From the NCBI RefSeq assembly GCF_008635795.1, contig NZ_VWRQ01000012.1, positions 124,001 through 188,000 of the forward strand: a DNA stretch of 64,000 nucleotides, read 5' to 3'. Below the pieces are notes generated by a model. It saw only the letters and a program-made list of their open reading frames with translations, was not told where the DNA came from and searched no databases. Both the position numbers and the translations under genes were made by a program. Below are positions 16,702 to 24,420 of the stretch, in pieces; positions within the stretch are counted from its first letter, which is position 1, and every line of letters begins with the position of its first letter. This DNA is from Paenibacillus tepidiphilus. Its GTDB lineage: Bacteria; Bacillota; Bacilli; Paenibacillales; Paenibacillaceae.

Positions 16702-16893
16702 CTATTTTTTAAAACTCTGCAGTTCTTTGCTAATTCGCTCATTTTCAGCTTTCAGATCGACCAACTGGTCATGCAGGCTTTCAGCTGCAACACGATGATT
16801 TGGGGAGCCGTGAGAGTGTCCCCCTTTCTTTGTAAACATCATAACAATCATCATGACAGGACATACCAGCACGAGTAATGTAGACCATTCCAT
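16702..16893 (-). CDS. DUF2933-like small membrane protein
   Basis: 63 residues. An N-terminal helix with Met pairs (VCPVMMIVMMF) is followed by KKGGHSHG and a charged amphipathic helix. This Cys-Pro/Met/His layout is seen in small copper-locus membrane peptides of the DUF2933 type. AGGAGG precedes ATG 16893. It is upstream of the regulator-kinase operon on the same strand, separated by a strong hairpin. Cu binding is suggested by the Met and His residues, not shown. Confidence 0.7.
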   Translation of the reverse strand: MEWSTLLVLVCPVMMIVMMFTKKGGHSHGSPNHRVAAESLHDQLVDLKAENERISKELQSFKK

Positions 16894-17021
16894 TTGAAAT
16901 CCTCCTATGAAAGTTCCTTTAATTTATATTTTTATTTTAAAGTTTGAGTATGTGGAATGTATGTTGAAAGCATGCGTGAATCGTGAACTTTTCTATTTTA
17001 CAGAAAAAACGATAAGCAATT

Positions 17022-17041
17022 GAAGAAGTGAAATCTTCTTC
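17022..17041. promoter_or_regulatory. Inverted repeat upstream of the actin-like operon
   Basis: GAAGAAG-TGAAAT-CTTCTTC lies about 80 bp before the first short reading frame of the filament operon. It could be an operator for the partner protein; no iterated parC-like repeats were seen. Confidence 0.3.
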
Positions 17042-17122
17042 ATATCTACATCATTTCAACATATTTTTATGGCATAATTTACCTAAATCTGATAAAAACT
17101 TGTGCCAAAGGGAGTGAGTTGT

Positions 17123-17167
17123 ATGCTGATGGTTAAACGGATCGTACTAAAGGAGATGGTCATTTGA
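17123..17167 (+). CDS. Short leader peptide coupled to the next gene
   Basis: A 14-codon frame, MLMVKRIVLKEMVI, has GGGAGTGAG eight bases upstream of ATG 17123. Its stop TGA overlaps the TTG start of the next gene (TTGA), whose ribosome site lies inside it. This is the usual geometry for translational coupling. It could act as a leader peptide or simply be a by-product. Confidence 0.45.
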   Translation: MLMVKRIVLKEMVI

Positions 17168-17427
17168 ACTTGAACGCCTTTTTTTCGGAACTCCTTCTTC
17201 TGTGTCTCCTTTTGCTCATTCTATTGACAGCTATTGTGGTATTCATGGGAATAGCCCGATTATTTACATTAACCACTTTCTCCACAACTTCACCTATTTT
17301 AACTGAAGACCAGCCCATTCAACCACAGCAACACTCCAATGAGGGACTAAAAGACAATCCTATTACTCAAGCGTATGTAAAGCGTCATTTTTTTAATGAT
17401 CAAAACGATTTGAAAACCAATCGCTAA
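17164..17427 (+). CDS. Small single-pass membrane protein of the filament operon
   Basis: 87 residues from TTG 17164, with AAAGGAG eight bases upstream. One very hydrophobic helix (ELLLLCLLLLILLTAIVVFMGI) is followed by a Ser/Thr/Gln-rich cytosolic or external tail. It lies 24 bp before the actin-like gene, so the two are co-transcribed. No family recognised. A membrane anchor next to a ParM-type filament would be unusual for plasmid segregation and is worth noting. Confidence 0.65.
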   Translation: MNLNAFFSELLLLCLLLLILLTAIVVFMGIARLFTLTTFSTTSPILTEDQPIQPQQHSNEGLKDNPITQAYVKRHFFNDQNDLKTNR

Positions 17428-17451
17428 AGGTACATAAGGAGGAAAACAACG

Positions 17452-18585
17452 ATGGTTATCCGGCAAGCAGCAGTGGATATCGGCAATGACTCATTAAAAG
17501 CTTACTTCGAAAAATTAGAGAACGAGCTCCTTATTCCCAACGTTATCGCCGAAATCGGTCTTTCCCGAAACATAGTGGAGCTTGAGAAACACCCATTGGA
17601 TGGGCTTCATGTTGAGATCATTTCTGACGCATTGAAACGGGGACAAGGTGTTTATGCGGTAGGTCATCTCGCCGGCGGTTATGATCATAACGACGAATTG
17701 ACTACGATTAGTGATAAATCAGAAGCCGACCAGCCCATTGTAATGTTGTTAACCGCGTTAGCTTATGATGCTGCAATGGCTTCTCCAAATCAAAATGGCG
17801 TTACTGAAGTGACTTATTATTTATCCACGGGACTTCCACTAAGTGAAGCAAAACGTGGTAAACGCAAGCTTTTCAAACAAAAACTGAAATCGGGTACTCA
17901 TGAGGTCCGTTTCCATATTACGCCGACCATTGGTGGTAGAACAATACGCATTCATTTTGAAGAAGTACTGGTCAATATTGAAGGACATGTTGCTTTGATT
18001 GATTTAACGACTCATGATGACGGTTCGGTTCGCAATGAAGAACTCACTCATATGAACGTATTAATTAACGATATTGGCGGACTATCGACTGATGCGGCAA
18101 TCATTTTAGAGGATGGAGCAGTAGACAATATCCATTCGGACGGAATCAAAGAAGGAGTCTCTCCTTATTTGGATGAAATCATGGATCGCGTATACACAGA
18201 AACGGGGTACCGTTTCATAAATCGTCAGCAGCTCATTGAAGTCATAACCACTGAGAATGAAGAAGAACGGTATCACGTTTGGTTTCGAGGTAAACGTACC
18301 GGTATTCAGTCCATTGTCGATGAAGTGCTGATGAAAATCGCTCGTGAGGAGTATAAACTGATCCGGAGCACGTGGAACAAGGTCCCCAGTATTCGAGTTT
18401 CGTATCAAATTGGCGGTGGATCTTTGCTTTTAAGACCGTACATCGAGAGAATCAACGAGCTTGAGGAAGATTATCCGCTGCGGTTTGTCAGTACAAAAGA
18501 TTCAATTTGGATGATCGCTAGAGCGTATTTCAAATTACTGAAAGTGTACCTGAAAGTTAAGAATGAGCAATACACCGCCAATTAG
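17452..18585 (+). CDS. ParM/StbA-like actin-fold ATPase
   Basis: 377 residues. Actin-fold signatures are present: phosphate-1 loop AVDIGNDSLK at the N-terminus, phosphate-2 loop VLINDIGGLSTDAAI near residue 205, and adenosine motif YQIGGGSLLL near residue 320. ParM-type proteins polymerise into filaments that push plasmids apart through a ParR-centromere complex. AAGGAGGA precedes ATG 17452. The following gene overlaps its end by 23 bp and is the probable adaptor. The locus lies inside a copper island that otherwise looks chromosomal, so it may be a trace of plasmid integration or a filament with another job. Confidence 0.85.
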   Translation: MVIRQAAVDIGNDSLKAYFEKLENELLIPNVIAEIGLSRNIVELEKHPLDGLHVEIISDALKRGQGVYAVGHLAGGYDHNDELTTISDKSEADQPIVMLLTALAYDAAMASPNQNGVTEVTYYLSTGLPLSEAKRGKRKLFKQKLKSGTHEVRFHITPTIGGRTIRIHFEEVLVNIEGHVALIDLTTHDDGSVRNEELTHMNVLINDIGGLSTDAAIILEDGAVDNIHSDGIKEGVSPYLDEIMDRVYTETGYRFINRQQLIEVITTENEEERYHVWFRGKRTGIQSIVDEVLMKIAREEYKLIRSTWNKVPSIRVSYQIGGGSLLLRPYIERINELEEDYPLRFVSTKDSIWMIARAYFKLLKVYLKVKNEQYTAN

Positions 18586-19117
18586 GGAACAAGACATGGA
18601 GATTTCCAGATCGCAGGCAGTGGAGCGCAAGCTAACGATTCATCTACCCGAACACACTTCCCAGAGAGTTATTGACTTTCTTGTTGACCTGGAGCATTTG
18701 GATAAGTCCCTTTTTCAAAGTAAAATCGCAGCTATATTCATCGAATCCATTGAACGATCCATAGCTGTGACAAAGCCGAGTGTGACGATTCCACTACCGG
18801 AGTATCTTGGAAAAGACCACCTGGAATGGATTCAACATCCCTTCACCAAGCAGTTATTAACCAGTTGGTTGCTACAGCTTATCAAAGATGTTCCTGATGC
18901 TGTAACTCGAAGTCATTCCAGCTGCAATATAACAAATGAAGTGACGGTAAACCAGGGTGCACACCCCCCATCCAGTGATTCTTCTGTACTAGAATGTGCA
19001 GAACTAGAATTTGCAGAAAAAACCGCCCCTGATAAAAGCGGCACGAATACACCCCCTTTTCAGATCACAAATCCGTATCATGCCAAGTTAGTGGGGTTCT
19101 TTTTAGATGGTGAATGA
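18563..19117 (+). CDS. Putative ParR-like partner of the actin-like protein
   Basis: 184 residues. The N-terminal segment VERKLTIHLPEHTSQRVIDFLVDLE...FQSKIAAIFIESIE resembles a ribbon-helix-helix start as found in ParR/StbB adaptors. The middle is helical and the C-terminal about 70 residues are low-complexity, ending NPYHAKLVGFFLDGE. It overlaps the actin-like gene by 23 bp, which argues for a functional pair. The start is uncertain: ATG 18563 has a weak site and ATG 18596 follows GGGA. In known systems this protein binds centromere repeats and caps filaments. Confidence 0.55.
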   Translation: MSNTPPIREQDMEISRSQAVERKLTIHLPEHTSQRVIDFLVDLEHLDKSLFQSKIAAIFIESIERSIAVTKPSVTIPLPEYLGKDHLEWIQHPFTKQLLTSWLLQLIKDVPDAVTRSHSSCNITNEVTVNQGAHPPSSDSSVLECAELEFAEKTAPDKSGTNTPPFQITNPYHAKLVGFFLDGE

Positions 19118-19121
19118 AGCA

Positions 19122-19168
19122 GAGGGTGCAAGAACTTACTAAAGTTCTTACACCCTCTTCACTTTTTA
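19122..19168 (+). terminator. Convergent terminator between filament operon and oxidase
   Basis: GAGGGTGCAAGAACTT pairs with AAGTTCTTACACCCTC (one mismatch), followed by TTCACTTTTT. It may serve both converging units. Confidence 0.75.
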
Positions 19169-19194
19169 TGGGGGAATATTTATGAATCACTCTT

Positions 19195-20862
19195 TTATTC
19201 AGGTTTATTCCCTTCAGAGGAACTCGGCGTGTAGGTGGACTTGTAATCCGTATAGATCAATTTCTGAACCATTCCTCCCGCTGCATGATGAAGCTCATGA
19301 CAGTGAATCAACCAGTTACCAGGATTGTCTGCTTTGAAGACTAAAACAATCTTTTCCCCTGGTTTGACCAGCACGGTATCTTTCATAATCGTACCCCTAA
19401 CCACTTCCCCATTTCGCTCGATCACTTGAGCAAAATGACCATGGATATGAATGGGATGGTCTACTGTATCGTCATTTTGAAGCGTCAATTGAACATAATC
19501 CCCCGTCTTGACCTGAAGTGCAGGAAGATCCTTGAAGACCTGATCATTGATCGTGTACTGTTGCTCATTCCCATTCATTCTAGAATTTAAAATGGCGGTA
19601 TACTCCACTGCAAAAGAACTGACCGTTCGCAAATCCGTATTTACCTGTTTTCCATATTGCAGCAAATTGAAAACCGGTATATTTTCATGCTGGATCTTGC
19701 TGATTACTCCATTACTTCCGGCGACTTTTACCGGGATCACCAACTGATCGTTATACATATTATTGTCATGTGCATCCAGCGTAAAGTCTTCGTTATTCTT
19801 GATGGTCATGTCTATATCGTACCGTTCCCCTGGCGCCACCGTAACCATTTGGTTATTCAGTACTCCAGGTTCAGCTATATCCTGACCATCTGAGCTGACA
19901 ACTTTAAATTCTCCGGGAATATGAATGGCGTGCGAGCGATACCCGGCATTTATCAAACGTAAGCGAATCGTATCCCCTACCTTGGTCGTCAAGGGATCAA
20001 TTAAGGAACCCGACTTCCCATTAACCGTGTAAATGTTATACATCGTGGCCATCATCTCTTCTTCGCTCATCGCTTGAGATGAAGAGCCACGAACGCTGTG
20101 GCTGGAGGTTTCCTGCTCTTCCATCCATTCGTCTAAGAGGAGAGTCACATCTTGATCCGGTTTAGGCTCTGATTTGGGTTCCACGATCAGTGCGCCGTAA
20201 AGTCCTTTGTCTACTTGCTTGGAGCTTTCCTGATGAGAATGATACCAGTAGGTACCCGGTATATCGGCCGAGAAGCGGTATGTGAAGGTTTCTCCAGGGT
20301 TCACTGCCTCCTGTGTCACCCCGGGGACGCCATCCGCCTCTGAGGTGACTGGGTAACCGTGCCAGTGAATGGATACCGGCTCCTCCAGTTCATTCTTCAA
20401 GGTAACAACCACAAAATCCCCTTGTGTGACTCTAATTTCCTGCCCTGGAACGGTGCCATTAAATGTCCATAGAGGCAGCGTTATCCCTTCAGCAATGGTC
20501 AAAGTACGGTTCATGGCCGTGAGAGAAAACCCTTTTACCGGCTGGCCCTCTTTTGGTTCCAGCGCCGTAGGCTCACTTGAAGGGGCAGTCGTGTTTTCTG
20601 GCCCAGGAGTAACGGGCAATGTCGGTGTAGGTACTATAGCAGTCGGAGTCGAACTTGGTACAGATGTTTCCTCCTCCGTTACATTTGTAGATATGCCATG
20701 CGCACTATGATCCATGGATGACATATCATCCTCCGTAGCTTGGGGAGCCATGCCGGTTGAGTTCTGACCAGCTGCAGAGGTTCCATTCATATAAAGGCCG
20801 GCTGCCGTTCCACCAAGAATCAATGCAAAGAAAAGCAACCATACCAAACTTCTGTTGCTCAA
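19195..20862 (-). CDS. Membrane-anchored multicopper oxidase
   Basis: 555 residues. An N-terminal signal/anchor helix precedes a Met/His-rich stretch (MSSMDHSAHG) and a Thr/Pro-rich linker to about residue 110. Three cupredoxin domains follow, with all four copper clusters: HWHG near 166, WYHSHQ near 206, HPIHIHGH near 470 and HCHELHHAAGGM near 522, where His-Cys-His and the axial Met form the type-1 site. The start is TTG 20862 with AGGAGG upstream. It should oxidise Cu(I) or organic substrates at the cell surface. It is the last gene of the membrane operon, but a terminator at 20893 implies reduced or separate transcription. Confidence 0.92.
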   Translation of the reverse strand: MSNRSLVWLLFFALILGGTAAGLYMNGTSAAGQNSTGMAPQATEDDMSSMDHSAHGISTNVTEEETSVPSSTPTAIVPTPTLPVTPGPENTTAPSSEPTALEPKEGQPVKGFSLTAMNRTLTIAEGITLPLWTFNGTVPGQEIRVTQGDFVVVTLKNELEEPVSIHWHGYPVTSEADGVPGVTQEAVNPGETFTYRFSADIPGTYWYHSHQESSKQVDKGLYGALIVEPKSEPKPDQDVTLLLDEWMEEQETSSHSVRGSSSQAMSEEEMMATMYNIYTVNGKSGSLIDPLTTKVGDTIRLRLINAGYRSHAIHIPGEFKVVSSDGQDIAEPGVLNNQMVTVAPGERYDIDMTIKNNEDFTLDAHDNNMYNDQLVIPVKVAGSNGVISKIQHENIPVFNLLQYGKQVNTDLRTVSSFAVEYTAILNSRMNGNEQQYTINDQVFKDLPALQVKTGDYVQLTLQNDDTVDHPIHIHGHFAQVIERNGEVVRGTIMKDTVLVKPGEKIVLVFKADNPGNWLIHCHELHHAAGGMVQKLIYTDYKSTYTPSSSEGNKPE

Positions 20863-20892
20863 TCTGTCTTCCTCCTATTCAAAGATAGATGA

Positions 20893-20932
20893 TTTAAAAA
20901 AGCAGCGTTCGGTCAATAAAGACGAACGCTGC
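20893..20932 (-). terminator. Terminator inside the copper membrane operon
   Basis: GCAGCGTTCG and CGAACGCTGC form a perfect 10-bp stem with six T following on the minus strand, between the Met-rich protein gene and the oxidase gene. Confidence 0.8.
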
Positions 20933-20948
20933 TCCGTTCCCGCTTAAA

Positions 20949-21554
20949 TTACATCATGCCCATGCCGCCGCTGCTGCTGCTTCCGCTACTGCCGCCGCCC
21001 ATGTTCATATCCATATCATCATCCATCATACCTCCAGAACCGCTCATACCGCCGGACGACCCCATATTCATGTTGGATTGTGACTGCATACCGTTCATAT
21101 ATTGCTGCTGCATCATCATCATATCTTGCTGAAGCTGATTCATGCGCTGCATCACTTCATTCATCTGGTCCATGTTGACCGTCCCGTTGACCGTTCCATT
21201 CACCGTCCCGCTCATATTCCCCATCGTACCTGTCGCGTTTGCAGTGCCGTTTACGTGCACACTATGTTGATCATTTGTAGAAGATGCTGCAGTCGGATTT
21301 GTTACATTGAGCAGTACTACAGAAATGATAAGTCCGAAAAACGAAAATACCGCCAGTTTTAACCAACCACTACTTTTCATTATTGTCATTCCTCCAAATT
21401 TGCTAGAAGTTGTAGTTCCTTTTTGCCCCCGGCTCTCGCTGATATAGCCAACTGTTTTTTTTACCATCTCATAGACAGTAAAAATGAGCCCGGCTGAAAG
21501 CAAGATCAGTAAAACGGCCATGTACAGATTGCCAAATGAACCTAGAACATTCAT
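20949..21554 (-). CDS. Met/Gly-rich two-helix membrane protein of the copper operon
   Basis: 201 residues. Helices at about 8-32 and 60-85 are followed by an external tail with NGT repeats, a Met/Gln stretch (QRMNQLQQDMMMMQQQYM) and a C-terminal Met/Gly/Ser/Asp tail ending GGMGMM. Such Met-rich tails bind Cu(I) in other systems. ATG 21554 overlaps the upstream gene stop by four bases (ATGA), so translation is coupled. It stands just before the oxidase and could pass copper to it. No named family recognised. Confidence 0.75.
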   Translation of the reverse strand: MNVLGSFGNLYMAVLLILLSAGLIFTVYEMVKKTVGYISESRGQKGTTTSSKFGGMTIMKSSGWLKLAVFSFFGLIISVVLLNVTNPTAASSTNDQHSVHVNGTANATGTMGNMSGTVNGTVNGTVNMDQMNEVMQRMNQLQQDMMMMQQQYMNGMQSQSNMNMGSSGGMSGSGGMMDDDMDMNMGGGSSGSSSSGGMGMM

Positions 21555-21928
21555 TTCCTTTTCCTCCCGTTTAACGGCTTCGGCCATACGATCGCAAGAA
21601 ATACTGTTCCGGCAATAATCATTGGCATTGTTAGAAGAAGCAACGCAGTGGTGACGATATGAATGGTGTACAGTTTTCCCTGTTGATCATGGTGGCCCTC
21701 ATGCTGGCTGTTCCCATTCCCCGCTCCTGCTGCCATCCCTTCGTTTGTAAACAGATCAGGGATCGTAGCCTTGGATAAACTTTCGTTCTTCATCATATCG
21801 GCCATTGATGCGTCCATTTTAGCTGCATTCTCCGTGCGGTTTCCCCAGGATAGGGCAACCACGAGCACCGAAATGACAGCAAAAACGGCGGTGAGTTGCC
21901 AGAACGGCATTTTCTGCTTTTTAAACAT
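21551..21928 (-). CDS. Two-helix membrane protein of the copper operon
   Basis: 125 residues. The N-terminal helix (WQLTAVFAVISVLVVALSW) leads to an external segment with Met residues (MDASMADMMKNE) and a His cluster HEGHHDQQ, then a second helix and a basic end. AAAGGTG precedes ATG 21928. It is four-base coupled to the following Met-rich gene. The His/Met loop suggests a surface copper ligand; the family is not recognised. Confidence 0.7.
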   Translation of the reverse strand: MFKKQKMPFWQLTAVFAVISVLVVALSWGNRTENAAKMDASMADMMKNESLSKATIPDLFTNEGMAAGAGNGNSQHEGHHDQQGKLYTIHIVTTALLLLTMPMIIAGTVFLAIVWPKPLNGRKRK

Positions 21929-21932
21929 GGTT

Positions 21933-22232
21933 TTACACCTTTCTTCTGCACCGTACGTACACTCCAGCCGCTATACTTATAGACAATAACGGAAAGGCAA
22001 AAGCGATGCTCTGGTTCATTAGACTGTGTATGTTTGTGTCCTCTTTCACTTGCATCGACAGCCCCATCAGAGAGGAATCCATGGCCTTCATCATGCCCAT
22101 CATAAACTGCATCACCTCTTGTTCTGTAGGTCCAAACCTGAACATGGAAATGAGTATGGCGGCAAGAGCGAAGAAGAACGAGGTGGTTACAAACCAGATG
22201 AATAGCTTGAACCACTTTTTTTGCATCCACAT
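21933..22232 (-). CDS. Small two-helix membrane protein of the copper operon
   Basis: 99 residues, with helices at about 10-32 and 75-92 and a Met-rich external loop (VMQFMMGMMKAMDSSLMGLSM) between them. ATG 22232 follows GGGAGAGAGGG; a TTG 27 bases upstream would place the site inside the gene. It lies four bases before the next gene and 30 after the cytochrome b gene. The function is unknown; the layout matches the other Met-loop proteins of the operon. Confidence 0.65.
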   Translation of the reverse strand: MWMQKKWFKLFIWFVTTSFFFALAAILISMFRFGPTEQEVMQFMMGMMKAMDSSLMGLSMQVKEDTNIHSLMNQSIAFAFPLLSISIAAGVYVRCRRKV

Positions 22233-22262
22233 GATAAAGGCCCTCTCTCCCTTGAGCAATCA

Positions 22263-22727
22263 TTATTTAGGTTTCGCAGCCCTTTTTTTAGGCCATGTTA
22301 GCGCATGGGTTTTCATGTAAATGTGCCAGATCACGCTTGCTACAGCCAGATAAGTCAGTTTTTCATGAATCCAAAGTGAAAACGCGGTAGCTGCATGATT
22401 GCTGTCCATAAAGAGCCAAATAATCGCACCGGTAATGATGAAGATGAGTGTTGTGATGAAGGTGAACAGTCCATACCCGGATGGCCCGAACACAAGCCAA
22501 GGCTTTTTGGTTTTATCCCGGCGAAGAATGCGGATGATCTCGTACATCATCACAATGAAAGTGAGCAGTACATACACGATAGCAGCTATCCGGTGTACGA
22601 TATCCGCCATCGCGATATCATATTGCATCAACCAGCCATACTTGGCTCCAGCCATAGCGATTCCACTAAGGGCCAGTACCGAGAATACCAGCGCCCAGAG
22701 CCAATGGAGGATAAAATCAAACTTCAT
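22263..22727 (-). CDS. Cytochrome b561-like four-helix haem protein
   Basis: 154 residues with four hydrophobic helices. Histidines at 8, 45, 121 and 135 lie in helices 1, 2 and 4 (FILHWLW, IVHRIAAIVY, WIHEKLTY, VIWHIYMKTH), the expected ligands for two b haems in the FdnI/HyaC/b561 fold. AGGTG precedes ATG 22727. In a copper operon it could move electrons across the membrane to or from the extracellular multicopper oxidase; that link is inference. No dedicated dehydrogenase subunit is nearby, which is unusual for this fold. Confidence 0.8.
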   Translation of the reverse strand: MKFDFILHWLWALVFSVLALSGIAMAGAKYGWLMQYDIAMADIVHRIAAIVYVLLTFIVMMYEIIRILRRDKTKKPWLVFGPSGYGLFTFITTLIFIITGAIIWLFMDSNHAATAFSLWIHEKLTYLAVASVIWHIYMKTHALTWPKKRAAKPK

Positions 22728-22748
22728 AAACGATCACCTGCGATTCAT

Positions 22749-23324
22749 TTAGTCTTTTTTCGTTTCGCCATCCGGCGTTACATCTGTGCGATTCGTTTTT
22801 GGTTCCGCACCTGTTGTGAGAACCGCACCATTCGTTGCATTGATTGTAGACTGGCTTACATTTTGCTTAACATAGTTATACAGGAAAGCAATCAAAGCGA
22901 TGACAAACAGAATAGTCAGCAGTTTTACAAAAAACGTTAATATGCCGGCCACACTCCAAGAACCTACAATGCCCATTCCACCAGCGCTAAATCCGCCATT
23001 CAGAACGATGCCCAGCAGATACAGAACGACTATGACACCAATAAGCGTGGTTGCCAGAACGAAAATGGTCTTAAGCATAGGATCATTACCGACTACGGTC
23101 TTGGCTTTGCTATAGGATTCCTTAAAGTACTTGTTTTTTAACCAAATGGCGAGACCAACCACCAGACTGAGAACCAGAGCCACCAAAAGCAGCTGGGTCA
23201 CCGTTCCCAGAATGCCGGAAATGACGCTTCCTGTACCCGCAACGCCTTCCATTTCCATCCCTTGATAATTTCCGGTGTAGTTCAGCGTTCCTTGCGTTCC
23301 TCCGGACATATTCATATCCATCAT
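22749..23324 (-). CDS. Three-helix membrane protein with Met-rich N-terminus
   Basis: 191 residues. The start MMDMNMSGG and MEMEG motif provide clustered Met residues outside the membrane, followed by helices at about 35-62, 85-108 and 125-150 and a polar C-terminal tail with TNRTDVTPDGETKKD. GGAGGAAG precedes ATG 23324. It lies 17 bp after the operon's first gene. No recognised family; probably a structural or copper-handling subunit of the same membrane assembly. Confidence 0.7.
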   Translation of the reverse strand: MMDMNMSGGTQGTLNYTGNYQGMEMEGVAGTGSVISGILGTVTQLLLVALVLSLVVGLAIWLKNKYFKESYSKAKTVVGNDPMLKTIFVLATTLIGVIVVLYLLGIVLNGGFSAGGMGIVGSWSVAGILTFFVKLLTILFVIALIAFLYNYVKQNVSQSTINATNGAVLTTGAEPKTNRTDVTPDGETKKD

Positions 23325-23341
23325 GTTACTTCCTCCTTAAG

Positions 23342-24229
23342 TTAAAGGTGATTTTCGGCACTGGCCGTTTCCGGACGGGGGGTTAGTATACTGCCGATCA
23401 CGCCAACGAGTGCGACTACCAACAAAATTGTAAAGATACCCACGATCAGGATCATGAGACTTGGATTGCCAAGTCCATTGAAGATGCTGTTGTCTAGATT
23501 GGAGTTACTTGCGGCAAGCACATTCTGGGCTTGTGAGACGGTCTGTTGAATCTGCAGCTCGACCCACTGATTCAGACTGGTAATTCCCATCACCGTCTGG
23601 GCCATATCATAGATGGCTCTACTCGTTTCCTGCATATTATTGCTACCCATCATTCCTGTTCCATTTAGGAGAATACCATTCTTAGCTTCATTGAGCTTTG
23701 TATTCACCTCGCTAAGCGTCTTTTGGCTTTGTAGCAGCAGGTTATAACGGAACTGATACGTCTCATACGTCGGGTTTGCCGATTCAGTAAACCCCATTCC
23801 GTTATCCAGGGTTTGCTCCAGCTGTGCTAATAAATACACACTTTCTGATAAGGAGTAAATGCCCTTTTGAACTTGAATTGATCCAGGCACCGCTTGTTGT
23901 GAGGCAGTTCCTCCTGTTTCACCGTCGTTAACAGAAGACCCATTTAATACGGCTTCTGACGGATACGCCATCATATTGTTAGCCATTTGTTTCATCGATT
24001 GCTGGGCTGCAGATACTCTTTCCCTCAGCGTGGTGACTGGGTTAGTGGATGTTCCTTCGGGCGCAACGGACGCCGAATGCTGACTATGGACATTCGAATT
24101 TGTTGTCGAGGTACTTAGACTGTTCCACGAGATTAATCCTTTATCGTTGGCATACCAACCGATATAACCTAAACTTGCTACAATGATGACAAGGAGAAGG
24201 AAGCCAATCGTGCTGCGTAATGCTTTCAA
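23342..24229 (-). CDS. Bitopic membrane protein with large helical external domain
   Basis: 295 residues from TTG 24229, with AGGAGG nine bases upstream. Helices at about 8-28 and 255-278 bracket an external, mostly helical domain (QSMKQMANNMMAYP...LSESVYLLAQLEQTLDNGMGF...TLSEVNTKLNEAKNG). It heads the seven-gene copper membrane operon. The Met-rich, Asn/Ser-rich external part resembles no family that I can name. It may be the assembly scaffold or metal-binding subunit. Confidence 0.7.
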   Translation of the reverse strand: MKALRSTIGFLLLVIIVASLGYIGWYANDKGLISWNSLSTSTTNSNVHSQHSASVAPEGTSTNPVTTLRERVSAAQQSMKQMANNMMAYPSEAVLNGSSVNDGETGGTASQQAVPGSIQVQKGIYSLSESVYLLAQLEQTLDNGMGFTESANPTYETYQFRYNLLLQSQKTLSEVNTKLNEAKNGILLNGTGMMGSNNMQETSRAIYDMAQTVMGITSLNQWVELQIQQTVSQAQNVLAASNSNLDNSIFNGLGNPSLMILIVGIFTILLVVALVGVIGSILTPRPETASAENHL

Positions 24230-24420
24230 CCTTTTTCACCTCCTTTAATATTAATGTTATTTGTTTTCGTTGATGTAGCCTAAGGATACCAACTGACTTT
24301 GGGGAAAGTATGTAGAATTGATGGGCATAACATGTTTTTATAACGAACAAATCGCACAGCAACTCTGTTAAATCGACATTATAATCCTAGATATGATTTG
24401 AATATGGGGGCGACTTCGAC

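Noticed and set aside
16920..17122. parC centromere repeats upstream of the actin-like gene
   Set aside because: Only one 7-bp inverted repeat was found; no iterated direct repeats by eye.
24141..24362. Minus-strand frame of 73 codons before the copper operon
   Set aside because: It overlaps the well-supported TTG start with AGGAGG of the first operon gene and reads poorly.
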